Below are positions 31,401 to 43,300 of a stretch of DNA of 62,003 nucleotides, one piece after another. The stretch is from Caulochytrium protostelioides. Its lineage: Eukaryota; Chytridiomycota; Caulochytriomycetes; Caulochytriales; Caulochytriaceae. The stretch spans positions 1-62,003 of the forward strand of contig ML014223.1 of NCBI GenBank assembly GCA_003615045.1, in the 5' to 3' direction. The position numbers and the translations under genes are program-made. The notes under the pieces are model-generated. The model saw nothing but the letters and a program-made list of their open reading frames with translations. It ran no database searches and had not been told where the DNA came from. Within the stretch, counting starts at the first letter, position 1. Every line of letters starts with the position of its first letter.

Positions 31401-32101
31401 TACGAGGGCTTGACCGGCGCCTCGCGGTCCCGATCGCGGTGCAGGCGCTGGAGGAGCTCGCGCTCGAGCTGCCGGAGCGGGTCGTCGCCGGCGCCGTCGC
31501 CGCCGCGCGTTGCCGAGACGAGCGACGACCGGCGCTCGTCGATCAGCGCGAGACCGATCGTCTCGTGGCGTGGCCGGATCACGGGGCCCGGCCCGGCATG
31601 TACAGTCTGCGGCGGCGGCGGTGGCGGCACCGCACCCATCGTGGCGCTCGGGACCGCGTGGCTCGGCATCGGCAGCGTCGCCGCGGTGCTGACGGGCGGT
31701 ATGGACGGCGCGGTCATGGCGATCGACGGCGTCGGCGCCGCTGCGGTCGCAGCAAGCGGCTCGTCCAGAACGTCCCTGGCGAGCTGGTGGGCCGTGCTGG
31801 GACTCGTCGTGCCGCTGGCATGGGCGCTCGTGCTTTCATACGCGTCGAGTATATGACTCGGCGATGCGGGGACAGCGCCCGTGGTGATGCTGGGCTCGTC
31901 GGCGGTGCCGTGACCGATGAGGCGGGCGAGCGTGGCCGAGGACGCGCCGGAGGCCGGGCTCGAGGCTGTGGCGTAGTGGCGGTCCATGGTGGCAGACTTG
32001 ATGGGTTTAATCAGCTTGATGGTGTGCATCGCATAGGCGCGGCCATGCGCCGGCGGCCGCTGCCCGCTGTCCTCCGCGGCGGGATCGGCGTCGGAACCCA
32101 T
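25487..32101 (-). CDS. very large TPR-containing low-complexity protein, function unknown
   Basis: A single 2204-codon frame. Ordered segments are islands in Ser/Ala/Pro-rich sequence. The first is a helix-turn-helix region at about 620-700 (KALNNMATAHRRLGDMGSAL is a textbook TPR), and the second at about 1230-1530 holds further TPR-like pairs (MGNVNFDLGKIPEAM, GNAGISLLRLGRSSEAARKL). Around 950-996 lies a Gly-Ser-Pro-His tandem repeat. A Gln run near 1213-1225 precedes the second TPR block. Short acidic blocks separate these. No catalytic domain is seen. TPR arrays usually scaffold protein complexes, but no specific role can be assigned. Very long antisense frames are GC shadows. Confidence 0.8.
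28427..28462. repeat. CAG/CAA trinucleotide tract coding poly-Gln
   Basis: On the minus strand, about 12 consecutive CAG/CAA codons code the Gln run just before the second TPR block of the 2204-residue protein. CAA interruptions are frequent, which normally stabilises such tracts. Confidence 0.85.
29112..29250. repeat. 12-nt tandem repeat coding Gly-Ser-Pro-His
   Basis: About eleven imperfect 12-nt units encode GSPH/TSPH/GSPY tetrapeptides in the 2204-residue protein. Copies differ mostly at silent positions, though the last three units on the coding strand switch from GSPH to TSPH, suggesting stepwise duplication. Confidence 0.85.
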
Positions 32102-33918
32102 CGGGCCGGGGCTCCCGCGGCGAGGGCGGCAGCGAGGGCGGCGGCGGCGGCGCTCACTCGCGGCTCGCGGCTAGCGGCCAGCAGCTAGCAGCCCGTGGCT
32201 CGCGGCACCGACGGCTCGGGCCCGAGCACGGCGTCGCGGGCGCGATGCCAGACCGCGCGATAGCCCGAGCGGCGCTGGTGAAGCGGTCAAGCGGCCAGCG
32301 GCGGACGGCGCGGCAGCGCCGGTCACGGCAACGCCCAGCAAACGAAGCAGAGTTGGCCTGCGATCACCGATACGAGGGATCGATCAAGCAGCGGCGGCTG
32401 TGAAGGCCCTGAGTAGGCTCAGAGGAACGGGGGTGCGGCACACGAGAGACAACCGTCGTGACGAGAGAGGGGGAACGCGGGGGTTTGGATGAATCACGAC
32501 CGTGACCGTGATGTTCCAAGGAATCGTTGTGCGGGGGATGATGAGATGCGTGACCAATGCCGGTCAGCCGACAGGACGATCGATCGGCGAGGCAGATTGG
32601 GTGAACGAGGGAGACAGCGAGTGATTCCTCACGAACAGTCGAACGGTGTAGGATGGGATAAGACAGCCACTGGTGATAGCAACCACAAGATGCACTCGGT
32701 GACTACACAGGACCCTTGAGCCAGCGAGATGGCTTCCAGCCCGGCTGACGGCGGCTTTGGGATCGAGTCGTATCGTCCCTCACGAGTCGTTGTCTCACCG
32801 GTCTCACTAACTGGTCTTGCGGGTCTCGCCGGGGACTCGACGCCAGGCGCAGGCGGGTGCCTGCCTGCGTACCGGGGATCCGAGCCACGCCTGTGACGGG
32901 AAGGGCCGTGGTGGGGGCGGCACCCCGGCCAGGAGCAGCGCCTCATGGCGTTTGTGTGCTTTTGCCGCATGGCAACCCGCTGTCGCCATGGTGCGACGCC
33001 GACAGGGACGGCGGCTCGCAGGTCCGCGGCTCCCCGCGTGCCCTCGCGCCGCGGCAGTGGGAGGACACGGTGCGCCGCCGGCGCGGCGAAGGGTGTCGCT
33101 GATCGATCGCCCGTGCGGCGGATCGGCCGCGTCCCGCGCAGGACGATCGATCGTCCTGCTCCTGGGTCCCGGCGGCCCGAGAGGAGCGGATTTGGCGCGC
33201 GCCTGCGCGCACGCGCCATTTTCCCCGTCGGGGCGCGCCGGCGGCGCCGCGTGTGCCCGCGGGGGCCCCACGGGCCGGCCCACGGCCCGTGAGGCGTTGT
33301 CTCTCGCCGGTCGGTCGGCCTGTGGGTCGGTCGAGCGGAAATAGAACCACGAACTTCCATCGGCCACGGGCGCCGGCCGACGGGAAGCCGCGCCGCGGCG
33401 CGTGGCGCTCGGCGGCGAGGACGGTCGTTTCCCGTGGGGGCCGCCGGCAACGGCGGCCGTGGCCGGCGGCCGTCGTGACGGCGACCAGGGCCGGCCGGCG
33501 GCAGCGGCGGCGGCAGCGCCATTTCCGAGGGGCAGCCCCCTGCGGAAGCCTTGCCCGTTGGTGGCACACCGCCCGAGTATCGGTATCGACGGAGAGGTGG
33601 TTGCCGGTGGCTGCGAGCGCCCGTTGCCGCCGTCCGTGGCCATCGCCTTGAGGCCCTCAGGCCCTCGGGCCTTCCTGGACACTTGACTTTCTCGGGTCCT
33701 GGATACTTCATTTGGCTAGCTTCATGGTACCTGATGAGAACACCGACGACGGGGACATCATCGGCGTCACCATGCACAAGGTTCCGTGACCGATGATCGG
33801 CTGGGGCTCCACGGCATGGAGGACATCCGGCATCGTCGACATCGACACGCGGATGGCGAGACTCAAAGGGACGCAGATGACGCTGACATGATGGATGTGT
33901 TGATCAAAACAACGAGAG

Positions 33919-33949
<31 letters not shown>

Positions 33950-34583
33950 CGGATCATGGCGTGATCAATAGACCGTTGTCGTCGACGTCGACGTTTATCG
34001 CACGGATCCGAGGCTATCGATGGTCTCGGCGCGTGGGGAAAAGCGCCGCGACGGCCACACTGTCGGCGCGCCCGCGGCGGCCGAAGCAATGTGGCGCAGC
34101 GTAGCGGCGATCGGCTCCAAGCACGCCTGTCAACGCCAGGGTCCAAGCCCCAACTAGAGCCGCGATGGGCACCCCACCCCGCCTGAGCCCGGCCCCGGCC
34201 CTGCGTCAGCTCAGCCCGGCTCGGCAAAGGCCCGCCACCGCTCTCCGTCCGCAAGCATCGTGGTTGCGGATCCGACGTGGTCGTTGATACCAAGAGGCGA
34301 CGCCATCCCCACCCAGCGCCGCCTCGGCACGCGGGCGATCACCATGAACGTGCCCACGCACGTGGGCCAACTTCTCAGCGGCAGGCTCGGGAGTGTGAGC
34401 TCGGCGGCCTCAGCGTCACCGGTCCAGATACCGAACCCCCCGAGACCGCGAGACCGCGACACTGTGGTCCGACGTTCGTCACGGACATCCACCGCTCCCT
34501 CGGTTCTCACCTGGCGTAAGACTTCTAGAGCGCTAGACTTCCTTCCCAGTCGTCTGATTTTTGTTCGCGCTCCGCTCGGCGCC
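32102..34583. other. divergent intergenic region TPR gene / POLA2
   Basis: This 2.5-kb region between two divergent genes is GC-rich with many overlapping frames on both strands, none resembling a family. It contains a GA microsatellite at 33922-33949. It should hold both promoters. The POLA2 frame is open upstream to 34260, but that extension does not look like protein. Confidence 0.4.
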
Positions 34584-36758
34584 ATGATGGGCCAGCCCAT
34601 GCCGGCACGTCACGGCGCGGGCGCGGGCGCCGCGGCCACCCCACCCACCGCGCCGGCGCCCGACGCCGCCAAGCAGCTCGCCGCCGTTAAGAAGCTCTTT
34701 GGATCGCATCTTTCCGACGACGTCGCCGCCCAGCTCGTCGGCCTGTGCCAGCTCTTCCGCGTGACGCCAGACCACCTGCACACGAAGTGGGCCGCGCGCG
34801 ACGACAGCGCGCCGGGGGAGGACGGCGTCGTGCCGGTGCCCGGCGCGGACGCCATGGAGGCGCTCACGCAGCAGCTGCAGCGTGACCAGGAGCAGCAGAG
34901 CGCGCTGGGGCTCGTGCAGCGCCACGCGGCCGCCGCGGGCCGCGGCGCCGCCGCCGTCGGGCCCCTCCATCTCCGCCCGGACGACGGCGCCGACCGCCTC
35001 ATGCACGACCGCCACACCATCGGCACACCCTCGCCTGCCAAGCGCCGGCTGCAGCTGCGCAATGCGCCGTCCCACGTCTCGCCCATGCGTGATCTCGCGA
35101 GTCCACGCCGCGCCGCGGTGGCATCTCCAGCATCGGCATCGGCATCGGCGGCGGCATCGGCGGCGGCATCGGCCCACGACCGCCTCGTGCCGCCGATCAC
35201 GGGCACGTTTGCCACGCGCGACCGCAGCAAGGCCGCATTCGCCATCTACCATCCCGAGATCCCGGCCGCCCCCGCGTACCCGACGACGCCGGCAGTGATG
35301 GATCTGTCGCTCATTCCCGACCAGCAGCGCGAAGGGTACCGCTACATGTTCGAGAACCTGACCGAACGCGGCGACTGGATCGATGCGCAGCATGAAATGA
35401 TGCAGGCGCGCATTGCGGACGCGCTCAATGACGATGCGGAACCTGACGGTGAAGCTGAAGCGGGAACGACAGAGACGGCCAAGACCACGGCCCAGACCAA
35501 GAAAGCCGCCTTCGCGCTGGGCAACCCCGCGCAGTCGAGTCAAGAGCCGATCCTGGCTGTCGGCCGCATCTTCTGCGATGCGCTGGCGCAGGACGCGAAG
35601 CTGAACCCGAAGTCGCTGGTGCTCGAGACGAGCCGCGCGCTCGGCAGCGGGCAGCGCGTCCCGCTCGACATGGGCCCGCTCGCGACCCGGGGGACTGGGT
35701 ATGCCGTCTTCCCGGGCCAGTTTGTCGGTGTCGAGGGTAGCAACCCGTCCGGCAAGCAGTTCTGCGTAACGCGCCTCATTGATCCGCCGCTGGCGCCGCG
35801 CACCAACATCTCCGTCCAGAACCTGATGGAGATGTACGCGCCTGTCGCCGCAGACGGGTCTCCGCTGCCGAACGCTGCGCAGCCCATGAAGCTGCTGGTG
35901 GCGATGGGCCCGTACACGCTGGACCGCGACCTGCTGTATGAGCCGCTGGAGGCGCTCGTGACCGAGGTCGTGGCGCAGCACCAGCCGGACATCCTGCTGC
36001 TGCAAGGCCCCTTTGTCGACGCGAAGCACCCATTGGTGGCGCAGGGTCAGGTCCACGTGGACCTTGACACGCTGTTCCGCGAGCAGATCGGCGCGCGGCT
36101 GACGCGGCTGCTGGCGGCGAAGCCGGGCATGAAGCTCGTGCTGGTGCCGTCGGTGCGCGACGCGTGCACGGAGTGGTGCGTGTTTCCGCAGCCGCCGCTG
36201 GCGTCGGTGCTGAAGCGCAGCCGCGCCGCCCAGCGCCGCGCCGAGCTCGGCATCCCGCCCGAGGCCGCGCTGTTCCCGAATCCGGTGCAGTTCACCATCA
36301 ACGACGCCCTGATTGCCGTGAGCAACAACGACATCCTCATGCACTTGAGCGCCGAGGAGCTGGCCGTCCAGCCGACCACGGCGCCCGGCGCCCGCCTGCC
36401 GCGCTTGTTCCGCCACGTGCTGGCGCAGCGCGCGTTCTATCCGCTGTTCCCGCCGGCAAGCCGCACCGACGCCAACCTTGACCTGGCGCGGCTCGAGGCT
36501 GTGACCCTTCAAGCCACGCCCGATCTCCTCGTTCTCGGTAGCCAGCTCGTGCCCGTCGCCACCGAGGTCGCCGGCTGCCTCTGCCTCAACCCGGGATCCG
36601 TCGCCAAGCCCGCGGCCGGCGGCACCTACCAGCTCGTCACCGTCTACCCGCCCGACATCAAGCAGCTACAGCAGCTGCACGACGCGCATCCCGATGAGGA
36701 GATCCTTCTCAACCACGATGTCGCCGCGCGCACCCGTGTCGAGACATTTTATGTGTAA
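34584..36758 (+). CDS. POLA2: DNA polymerase alpha subunit B (Pol12)
   Basis: Non-catalytic B subunit of the polymerase alpha-primase complex that starts replication. The Met at 34584 gives 724 residues, close to yeast Pol12 (705). Order: an N-terminal helical domain (KKLFGSHLSDDVAAQLVGLC), a low-complexity linker with Ser-Ala repeats (about 183-200), the OB-type region (ILAVGRIFCDALAQDAKLN through YAVFPGQFVGVEGSNPSGK), and the inactive calcineurin-like phosphoesterase domain (LLVAMGPYTLDRDLLYEPL, PDILLLQGPFVDAKHP, VLVPSVRDA, NDALIAVSNNDILMHL, CLCLNPGSVAK). The stop overlaps an AATAAA (36757-36763). Confidence 0.95.
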   Translation: MMGQPMPARHGAGAGAAATPPTAPAPDAAKQLAAVKKLFGSHLSDDVAAQLVGLCQLFRVTPDHLHTKWAARDDSAPGEDGVVPVPGADAMEALTQQLQRDQEQQSALGLVQRHAAAAGRGAAAVGPLHLRPDDGADRLMHDRHTIGTPSPAKRRLQLRNAPSHVSPMRDLASPRRAAVASPASASASAAASAAASAHDRLVPPITGTFATRDRSKAAFAIYHPEIPAAPAYPTTPAVMDLSLIPDQQREGYRYMFENLTERGDWIDAQHEMMQARIADALNDDAEPDGEAEAGTTETAKTTAQTKKAAFALGNPAQSSQEPILAVGRIFCDALAQDAKLNPKSLVLETSRALGSGQRVPLDMGPLATRGTGYAVFPGQFVGVEGSNPSGKQFCVTRLIDPPLAPRTNISVQNLMEMYAPVAADGSPLPNAAQPMKLLVAMGPYTLDRDLLYEPLEALVTEVVAQHQPDILLLQGPFVDAKHPLVAQGQVHVDLDTLFREQIGARLTRLLAAKPGMKLVLVPSVRDACTEWCVFPQPPLASVLKRSRAAQRRAELGIPPEAALFPNPVQFTINDALIAVSNNDILMHLSAEELAVQPTTAPGARLPRLFRHVLAQRAFYPLFPPASRTDANLDLARLEAVTLQATPDLLVLGSQLVPVATEVAGCLCLNPGSVAKPAAGGTYQLVTVYPPDIKQLQQLHDAHPDEEILLNHDVAARTRVETFYV

Positions 36759-37305
36759 TAAAACGCTCTGAACTTCCATCCTACGCGACGTTCCACGAGT
36801 GGTCGGGGTCGGGGGCCTGAGTGGCGGCGGGCGGTGATGGCGTGGCGCAGCCACGAAGAGGACTTGCACCCCCTGTGGAAAGTGGGCGAGAGGCCGGACG
36901 GCCGAAGCGACTGGCCCCGCCAACGCCCACCGCCAGTGGTCGGCATGATACACGAACAACACTGCCATGCAGGGTCGTCAGAGTGCTCATCGTCAGGGGG
37001 AGCGACGCCGATGCCCAGGAAAAGGAAAGACTCAGGATCGGCCGTCACGGCTGAAGAATCACGTCTGGTCCATGGGCGGCCACGTGCCCGGCCAACGCCC
37101 GGTCAACCGTCTTGTCCTGATTCGTGTATGCTTTTTCAATGGCTATCTGCCGACCTGGACCCGTGCCTTTGTGCCTGGTGGCTGCGTACGTGCCTGTCTG
37201 CCTGTCTGCCCCCCACCCCCTGCGCCCCGGCTTGCGGCCTACCCGATCCAGCCCCACCCCAAAGCCACCCGTTGCCGCCGACGACCAGCGTCATCACTAG
37301 CGATC
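36759..37305. other. intergenic POLA2 to small membrane protein
   Basis: Tandem gap of 547 bp containing the POLA2 polyadenylation region and the upstream sequence of the next gene. Nothing else is recognised. Confidence 0.4.
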
Positions 37306-37725
37306 ATGGGCTACTTCCGCGGAATCTTCGCCGGCGTCGCCGTCATTGCCCTCGGCGCCGCGGGAATTCAGGCCATCAAGCCGAACCAAGCGTAAGTCCG
37401 TCGCCTTCGTCCGATGTTCCCAGGTACGGCTGTCTACGCCAAGAAGTTTCCTTGACGTTTACTGATCCTCGAGCGCCCTTTTTTTATACTTGATACCATG
37501 ATCGGTATCGGTCATGATTACCAACTGATCGATCAATCAACCACGTGACCGTCTATTGGGGCGTTCTTCATCGCGGCTAGCCGCACCGCGGAGGAGATCA
37601 AGGGATTCAACCCTGACCCCCGCGCCCAAGAACTGCAGCGCCACCAACAGATGCTCCGCGACAAGGCCATGGAGCACGCGCTGAGCGACCGGCCCGTCTG
37701 GGACGTCTACAACCGCGGCCGCTAA
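37306..37725 (+). CDS. small single-pass membrane protein, 2 exons, family unknown
   Basis: Exon 1 (37306-37391) codes MGYFRGIFAGVAVIALGAAG and eight more residues plus two bases; a 189-nt intron (donor GTAAGT, acceptor GGCTAG) leads to exon 2 (37581-37725). Phases match and give 76 residues. The N-terminus is a hydrophobic segment with Gly/Ala repeats; the rest is a charged helix (DPRAQELQRHQQMLRDKAM) ending RPVWDVYNRGR. The layout (short N-terminal anchor plus charged helix) is common in small mitochondrial inner-membrane assembly factors, but I cannot name a family. G/C third positions in both exons support coding. Confidence 0.65.
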
Positions 37726-38521
37726 ACGGCATTCGCTTGAAACAGACCCTACACTCCCCATGGCCCATGTGGCGGATTGGCAGTGAAGCGCTGCATTCGG
37801 CTCCAGAACGCGCTAATGGGCTGAGATGGGTGGGATGGCTGCGCCTCGCCGATCGGGACCGTTCCACAAAGATCCACGATAAAAAAAGCCGTCGAAAGAC
37901 TCGCGCGGCGGCTATACACGCAGCTGGATCTGAGTATTAAGCGCCAGGCCGTGACCATGCTTGCGGGAGGCATACTGAAGCTGAAACCGGCATCGGTCAT
38001 TGGCCATTAACCATCGGGAAGCTTTTCTGTGGACGCGACAGGGTCCTGCCAAGATGCATGGCATCCAATGAGGTGCTGCGATGGACTCACCGTGCGCTCC
38101 TGTGCGTTGTGTTGAAACAAAAACCATGCAGACTATCAGAATGTGTTTGCTAGAACGAGGCATTCGTGGATCAAAGGCTTTCCGCAGTCGGTAGAGTCCC
38201 TGAACGAAAAGGACCCATCTCCGTCGTATCTCGGCATGGCCGTTCGAGCATTGCTGCGGTAGGACAAGCAGAGCGTGTGCTCAGCGCACAATTTGCGTCC
38301 GTGCACTCGAGCCCACGTCTCGTCTGGGCCACGGAAGGTCTTGCACAGGGACCCTCGGTGGCTCGATGATCATCGCTGAACCAATCACATAATGGCCTAG
38401 CCATCGTGTTGGTATGTCTTCTATCGCATCGGCAACAGGCAGAATACCTTCTTGTGTAATCTAATCGGCAGATCTCGTGACTCTGACGCACGTTCGCTAC
38501 GGAACGATACCATTTGCCTCG
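37726..38521. other. convergent interval before VPS28 3' end
   Basis: About 800 bp of lower-GC sequence between two converging genes. No supported gene or RNA is seen. Confidence 0.45.
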
Positions 38522-39680
38522 TCAGCCGTCCAAGAAGCGATGGAACTCGGTATGGGCGCTCTCCAAATCGAACAGGAGCTGCCGGACTTGGCCGTCGTCG
38601 AGCTGATCCGATGCTCTAACCCATCACAAAAAGCAACCAGGGGCGGTGAGTTTCATTGATCGCGACACCGCATCGGCATGGCTGGCGGCGTCGGCCGCCG
38701 TCGCATACGTTAGACTCGCCGGATCTCACTTACTTTTTCTTGTTGAGGAGCACGAGCCAGTCGCGGATCCGTGATTTGCCCTCATACGTCGCGGGTAGGC
38801 CGTCGATGCGGTTCAGGCTCTGTATGAGATCACTGAGCTGCGGATGGATCTCGTCAACCGCGACCATATTCAGCTTGAGCGAGTCCATCAGCGTGATGAA
38901 GCACTGCACCGTCTCGGCCGAGTACTTGGCTTGGGCCTTGTTGCCGGTACGGTCCTGGCTGTTGTTGCCGCCGTGCTCGAAAGTCGCCGGCACGCCGACC
39001 TCAATCAGACGCTTGCGCGCCGCGGGGCAGTGCAGGTCCCACTGCGCCATAAACGCCTCGGGACTCGCGATATCCGCCAGGTTGAGAGCCGTCTTATACT
39101 GCGCAATCAGCTTCTGGCACGCCGTCGTATACTCGGCTGCGGGCACGGCGTCCCGGATATACGCGCGCTCGAGCTGTTCGACCGCGACAATGATCGAGTA
39201 CAGATCCGCTAGGTTCTCGTAGCTCTCGCGCTCCTGCGCCGACGTGTACAGCTTGATGTCGCCGCCAAACAGGCCCGCGCTCGTGGCGCCGATGTACTTC
39301 GTCACGGGAGTGCCCGAGGCGCTGGCGGTCGACGCGCCACCGCCGCCGCCCCCGGCTGCGCTACCCGCATACGGCGACGCCGGCGGGTTGCTGCTGGTCG
39401 TCGACGCGGCGGCGACGGCGGCGGCGGATGCCGATGCGAAGGGCTTGATGGGGTGCGAGGTGGCGCTGGCTGCATCGCGGTCGCCGATGGGCGCATCGGA
39501 AATCATGACGGCCGGGCTGGTGGTGGTCGCCGAGCTAGGAAGCGATCCGCTCGTCGTTCCGTCGGGCGGCGCGGCGGCGGCGACGGACGGCATATTAGGA
39601 ACGGCCGTCGTCGTCGACAGGCGCGGCGATGTGGACCGCGGGGAGGATGGCACCGATGATTGTGATGGCGACCTGTCCAT
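38522..39680 (-). CDS. VPS28: ESCRT-I subunit Vps28, 2 exons
   Basis: Core subunit of ESCRT-I, which sorts ubiquitinated cargo into multivesicular endosomes. Exon 1 is 39680-38734; a 118-nt intron (donor GTAAGT, acceptor GGTTAG) leads to exon 2, 38615-38522, giving 346 residues. Without the splice the frame ends in an artificial Lys run; with it the family's C-terminal helix is restored (SDQLDDGQVRQLLFDLESAH, then FHRFLDG). The core starts near 130 (LYTSAQERESYENLADLYSI); AYIRDAV and YTTACQKLI follow, then the C-terminal four-helix domain that binds ESCRT-II. The first 125 residues are low complexity; human Vps28 is only 221 residues. Confidence 0.93.
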
Positions 39681-40300
39681 GGTGCTGGGTCGGTATAGTC
39701 AGTCGAGCAATGACGGTGGATTCGTCGGCGGCAGATTATCGATTGGCTACTGAATAGAAATCGGATGTCATTGTGCCATGGACGGCCGGGTATGGCTAAG
39801 GATGACGCGCCATTAGCTTCATTGGGTGCAGCGCCGAATCAGACTCCGCAACACGAGTGATAGTGAAGTGGGCGATGCTGCCGATCACGTCGCGGTGCTA
39901 CGACGCGATGTCGCAGCCGTGATGGCCTCTTAAGCGTTGGCCAAAGATGACTGCGATTTGTTTCGGTAGATCGCAGGAAGCGACCTCCCCCATGTTCTTT
40001 GGTGATGGTGGCTTGGGCGCCGTCAGAACACAAAGAGGCCGAGCAGCGCGTGGCTGGGTCGATTCGATCATCAACTTTTGACCTTAAATGGTTCTGCGAG
40101 CGATGTCAGTTTTCGCAGCTACCACACCCGACCACGGCGGTACCGGAATGATGATATTAATCAATGGTAATGGCGGTCGGCCTTATGTAGCCTATGAACA
40201 CTATGTCCCACAAAATACGAACGCACGGTCGTCGTTTCTGTACACGAACCGCGCGGTGGTGAGTCAAGTCCGATGCAATCGCGGATCCTACGATTGGGGG
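39681..40300. promoter_or_regulatory. upstream region of VPS28
   Basis: A 620-bp gap between the 3' end of the HEAT-repeat gene and VPS28, both on the minus strand. It presumably holds the VPS28 promoter; no specific element is recognised. Confidence 0.4.
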
Positions 40301-43300
40301 TCAGGAGACGAGGAACTCATTCATGACGCTGCGCACCATGTCTTTGGAGAGCAGCGACCGGATGCGGTGGCGCATCTGGGAGTGCTGCATCGCGAGGACG
40401 GCCGACAGTGACGTGTGCGACGGCGGCGCCAAAAGTCCTGGAGCACCGTGCTGCAGCGCGCCGCCGATGCTTTCGCGCCGCGGTCGGTCTGGCTCCGACG
40501 CATACTCCACGGCCAAGTCTTCGGGGATCGGCTCCGCCAGCGGGTTACCGGGCGAGACGGTCGCCGCCGGCCGCTGGCCGCTGCGGTCGGGACCGAGCCC
40601 GTGGTGGGCCTGCGACGCGGCAATGACGGCGAGTCGCCGCTTCTCGATCAGCACGTGCTGCACATAGCGCATGAGCTCCGGGGGCGTGTTCCAGTCGACC
40701 ACAAGCTTGCTGAAGGTCTCCTGAAGGTAGACTTCATCGTCGTAGAAGCCGAGGTCGACGAGCAGCTGCGCGGCCGCGAGCCGCGCCGCCGTGCAGGGGT
40801 CGTTGTGCAGCACGTTGAACAGACAGATCCGGGTCTTGCTGGTGCGGCACTGCGCCGTCGGCTTGCGCTCCGGGTCGGGTTCATACTTGCTGGACCGCGC
40901 CGTCGCGACGGCGTTGTCGTACTCGTCCGCGAGCCCCGCGGCCGCCACAGCATCGCTCGGACGGCCCAGGATCCCCGACGACGACGACGGCAACGACGAC
41001 GGCGACGGTTGAGATGCCGTCGCCGTCGCTGCTGCTTCTGCCGAGGAGGAGGACGCCTCGGTCAGTCCCTCAGGTGGGAAGCAGCACTGGCGCAGCGTGG
41101 TCAGGGCTGCGACACGGACCCGCGCCTCGTGGTCAGTGAGACAGGTGAGCAGCCCGTCGTACAGCGTGACCGGAATCAGCGTATGCGCTGTGGCCTCCGC
41201 GAGGAACTGGCAGGCGCTAAGGCGGACAGAGACGTAGTCGTGCTGCATGCAGCCGGCGACGCATGCCCAAGCGTCTTCCGTCAGGACCCCGATATGCGAC
41301 AGCTGCCGCAGAGCACGGATCATCTCTTCGGAGGAGCCGTGGCGCAGCAGATGGAGGATCGCCCGGTAGACCCGCAGGTTGGCGCCGCTGCGGTCGATCA
41401 GTGTCGCGGCACAGCGGCGGACCTGCGCCTCCGGGTCGCGCATCACAGTCTGGACGAGCTTGTCGAGGATCAGCTCGATGAGCTGGCCGAGTTTCTCGAC
41501 GCGGGATCCCACCCATGCCATCATGTCGTCGCTCGTCATACTGGCGCTTGCGCTCGCAGGCAGCGTCATGAGGCGCATCATATCGGCGCGTGGCCGGGGG
41601 AACGTCGCGTACAGGTCGCGCTCGCTCATGTAGCGGGTCAACCAGACATGGATCACTACGCACAGCCCCTCGCGCTGTCGCCAGTTCCCGCCCCACTGCT
41701 GGCCGGGCTTGGCCACCGCAGAGGGCGTGAGGATCTGCTGGATCAACCACTCGCTCTGGGTAAACGTGGCATGCGCGAGCGCATGCAGCGCCATCACGCG
41801 GTGTGTCGCGTTCAAGTCTCCCAGAAACTGACTGATCAGCTTGGCCGCCGCTGTACGGTCCCACTGGACCTTCAGCACACAGCCAAACAGCTGATCCCTG
41901 AGACTCATATCATCGGCCATTGCCTCGAGGACGCTGCGCAGCAGGATCAGGTCGTGGGCCGGCAGGCCCAAGCCCAGGATCCCGCGGTGGCTGCCCAGCG
42001 CAACGAGATTGCGCGCGCCCTGCTTGCGGATCGCCGGATCCGCATCGCGCAGCGCGAGCAGCAGCACAGCCCTCTGGCACGCGTAATGCAACCCTTCCGA
42101 CGTGAGCGGGACCACGGTGCCGTGCGACGATGACGCCGGCAGCAGCGGCGGCGATGACGACGACGACGTCCCGGCGGCAGGGACTCCATGCTGGGCCAGG
42201 GCCGCCGTCATGGCGAGGACCGACGGCGGGATCGCCGGTTGCCGGTGGTACCGGTCCGGGAAGCGCAGGACGGCTTCCACGTCCGTGATACCATCGGGCA
42301 GCATGTCGTCCGGTAAGCGCTGCGGCACACGGGATGCGACTGACGCTTGTGCGGAGGAGGACGGCGCGCCGCTCGTGCCCGCAGAGCTGGTGCTGTCGCG
42401 CAGGTCGGAGCGCGATGTGGCGGCGAGCGACGGCAGCGAGTCGGCGGCGCGGAGGTCGGCCGGGGCGTTCGTGGATGACGGGCGCGAGGTCGACGCGGCT
42501 GCGGCCGCAACGTCGAGCGCGGCGTCGAGCGCCGAGACCGACAAGACGAGGGGTACCGCGAGCGCGCCCCGGCCCTGCCGCTTCGCGCGCTGCGCGACCA
42601 GGTTCCGGAGCGCGAGGCCGTCCCACGGGGCGACGCGGAAGTCGGGATCATACTCGATGAAGCCGCCATCGGCCAGCGCGAGCGACGCGCGCTGCGCTTG
42701 CGCCGCGCCCGGACGTCCCGTCTCGCGCGTCGAGGCGCGCGCGCCGCCTGGGGGGCCGCCGAGCCTCCGCTGAATCTGGCGCTGGTGCCGGACCACCGCA
42801 TCCAGATCGGCGCGCATCTGCGCCAGATTCGTCTCGACGACGGCCGCATCGAGCACGGCGCTGAGTGAGATGGGCTTCTTGGGCGGCTCCTGCGCTGCTG
42901 CGGGCGTCCCCAGCAACACGAGTTTCGACGACGCCATCGACGGCGACGTGGCCGCCAAGGCGGGGCCCATGCCCGGCCGGGGGAGGCTCGTCTTGCCCAG
43001 CGCGGGCGAGCCTCTGGTCGATGCCGATGCCGATGCCGACGCTGGCGGGGACGGGGTCTGCAGCCGCTCCGCGAGGGCCGGCGGCAGCAGCCGCGAGACG
43101 TGGGCGAGTTTGATCACTGGATCGAACCGCTCGAGCCGGTCGTCTTTGGACGATTGCCGATAAGCCTCGCGCGCTTGGTAGCGCTCGGCGGCGCCCGTCA
43201 TCATGAGCGCCCGCAGCTGCCGCAGCGACGCGCCTTCGGGGCTCGTGTCCGCCATTCCGCCATTCGAAGGTCCCGTCGCGCCACGAAGCACCGCCGCCGT

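Noticed and set aside
32629-33777. 382-codon minus-strand frame upstream of POLA2
   Set aside because: Several overlapping frames on both strands of the same GC-rich DNA; Arg/Pro-rich and featureless.
34533-36512. 659-codon open frame antisense to POLA2
   Set aside because: POLA2 on the plus strand is unmistakable; the antisense peptide is Arg/His/Leu-rich and featureless.
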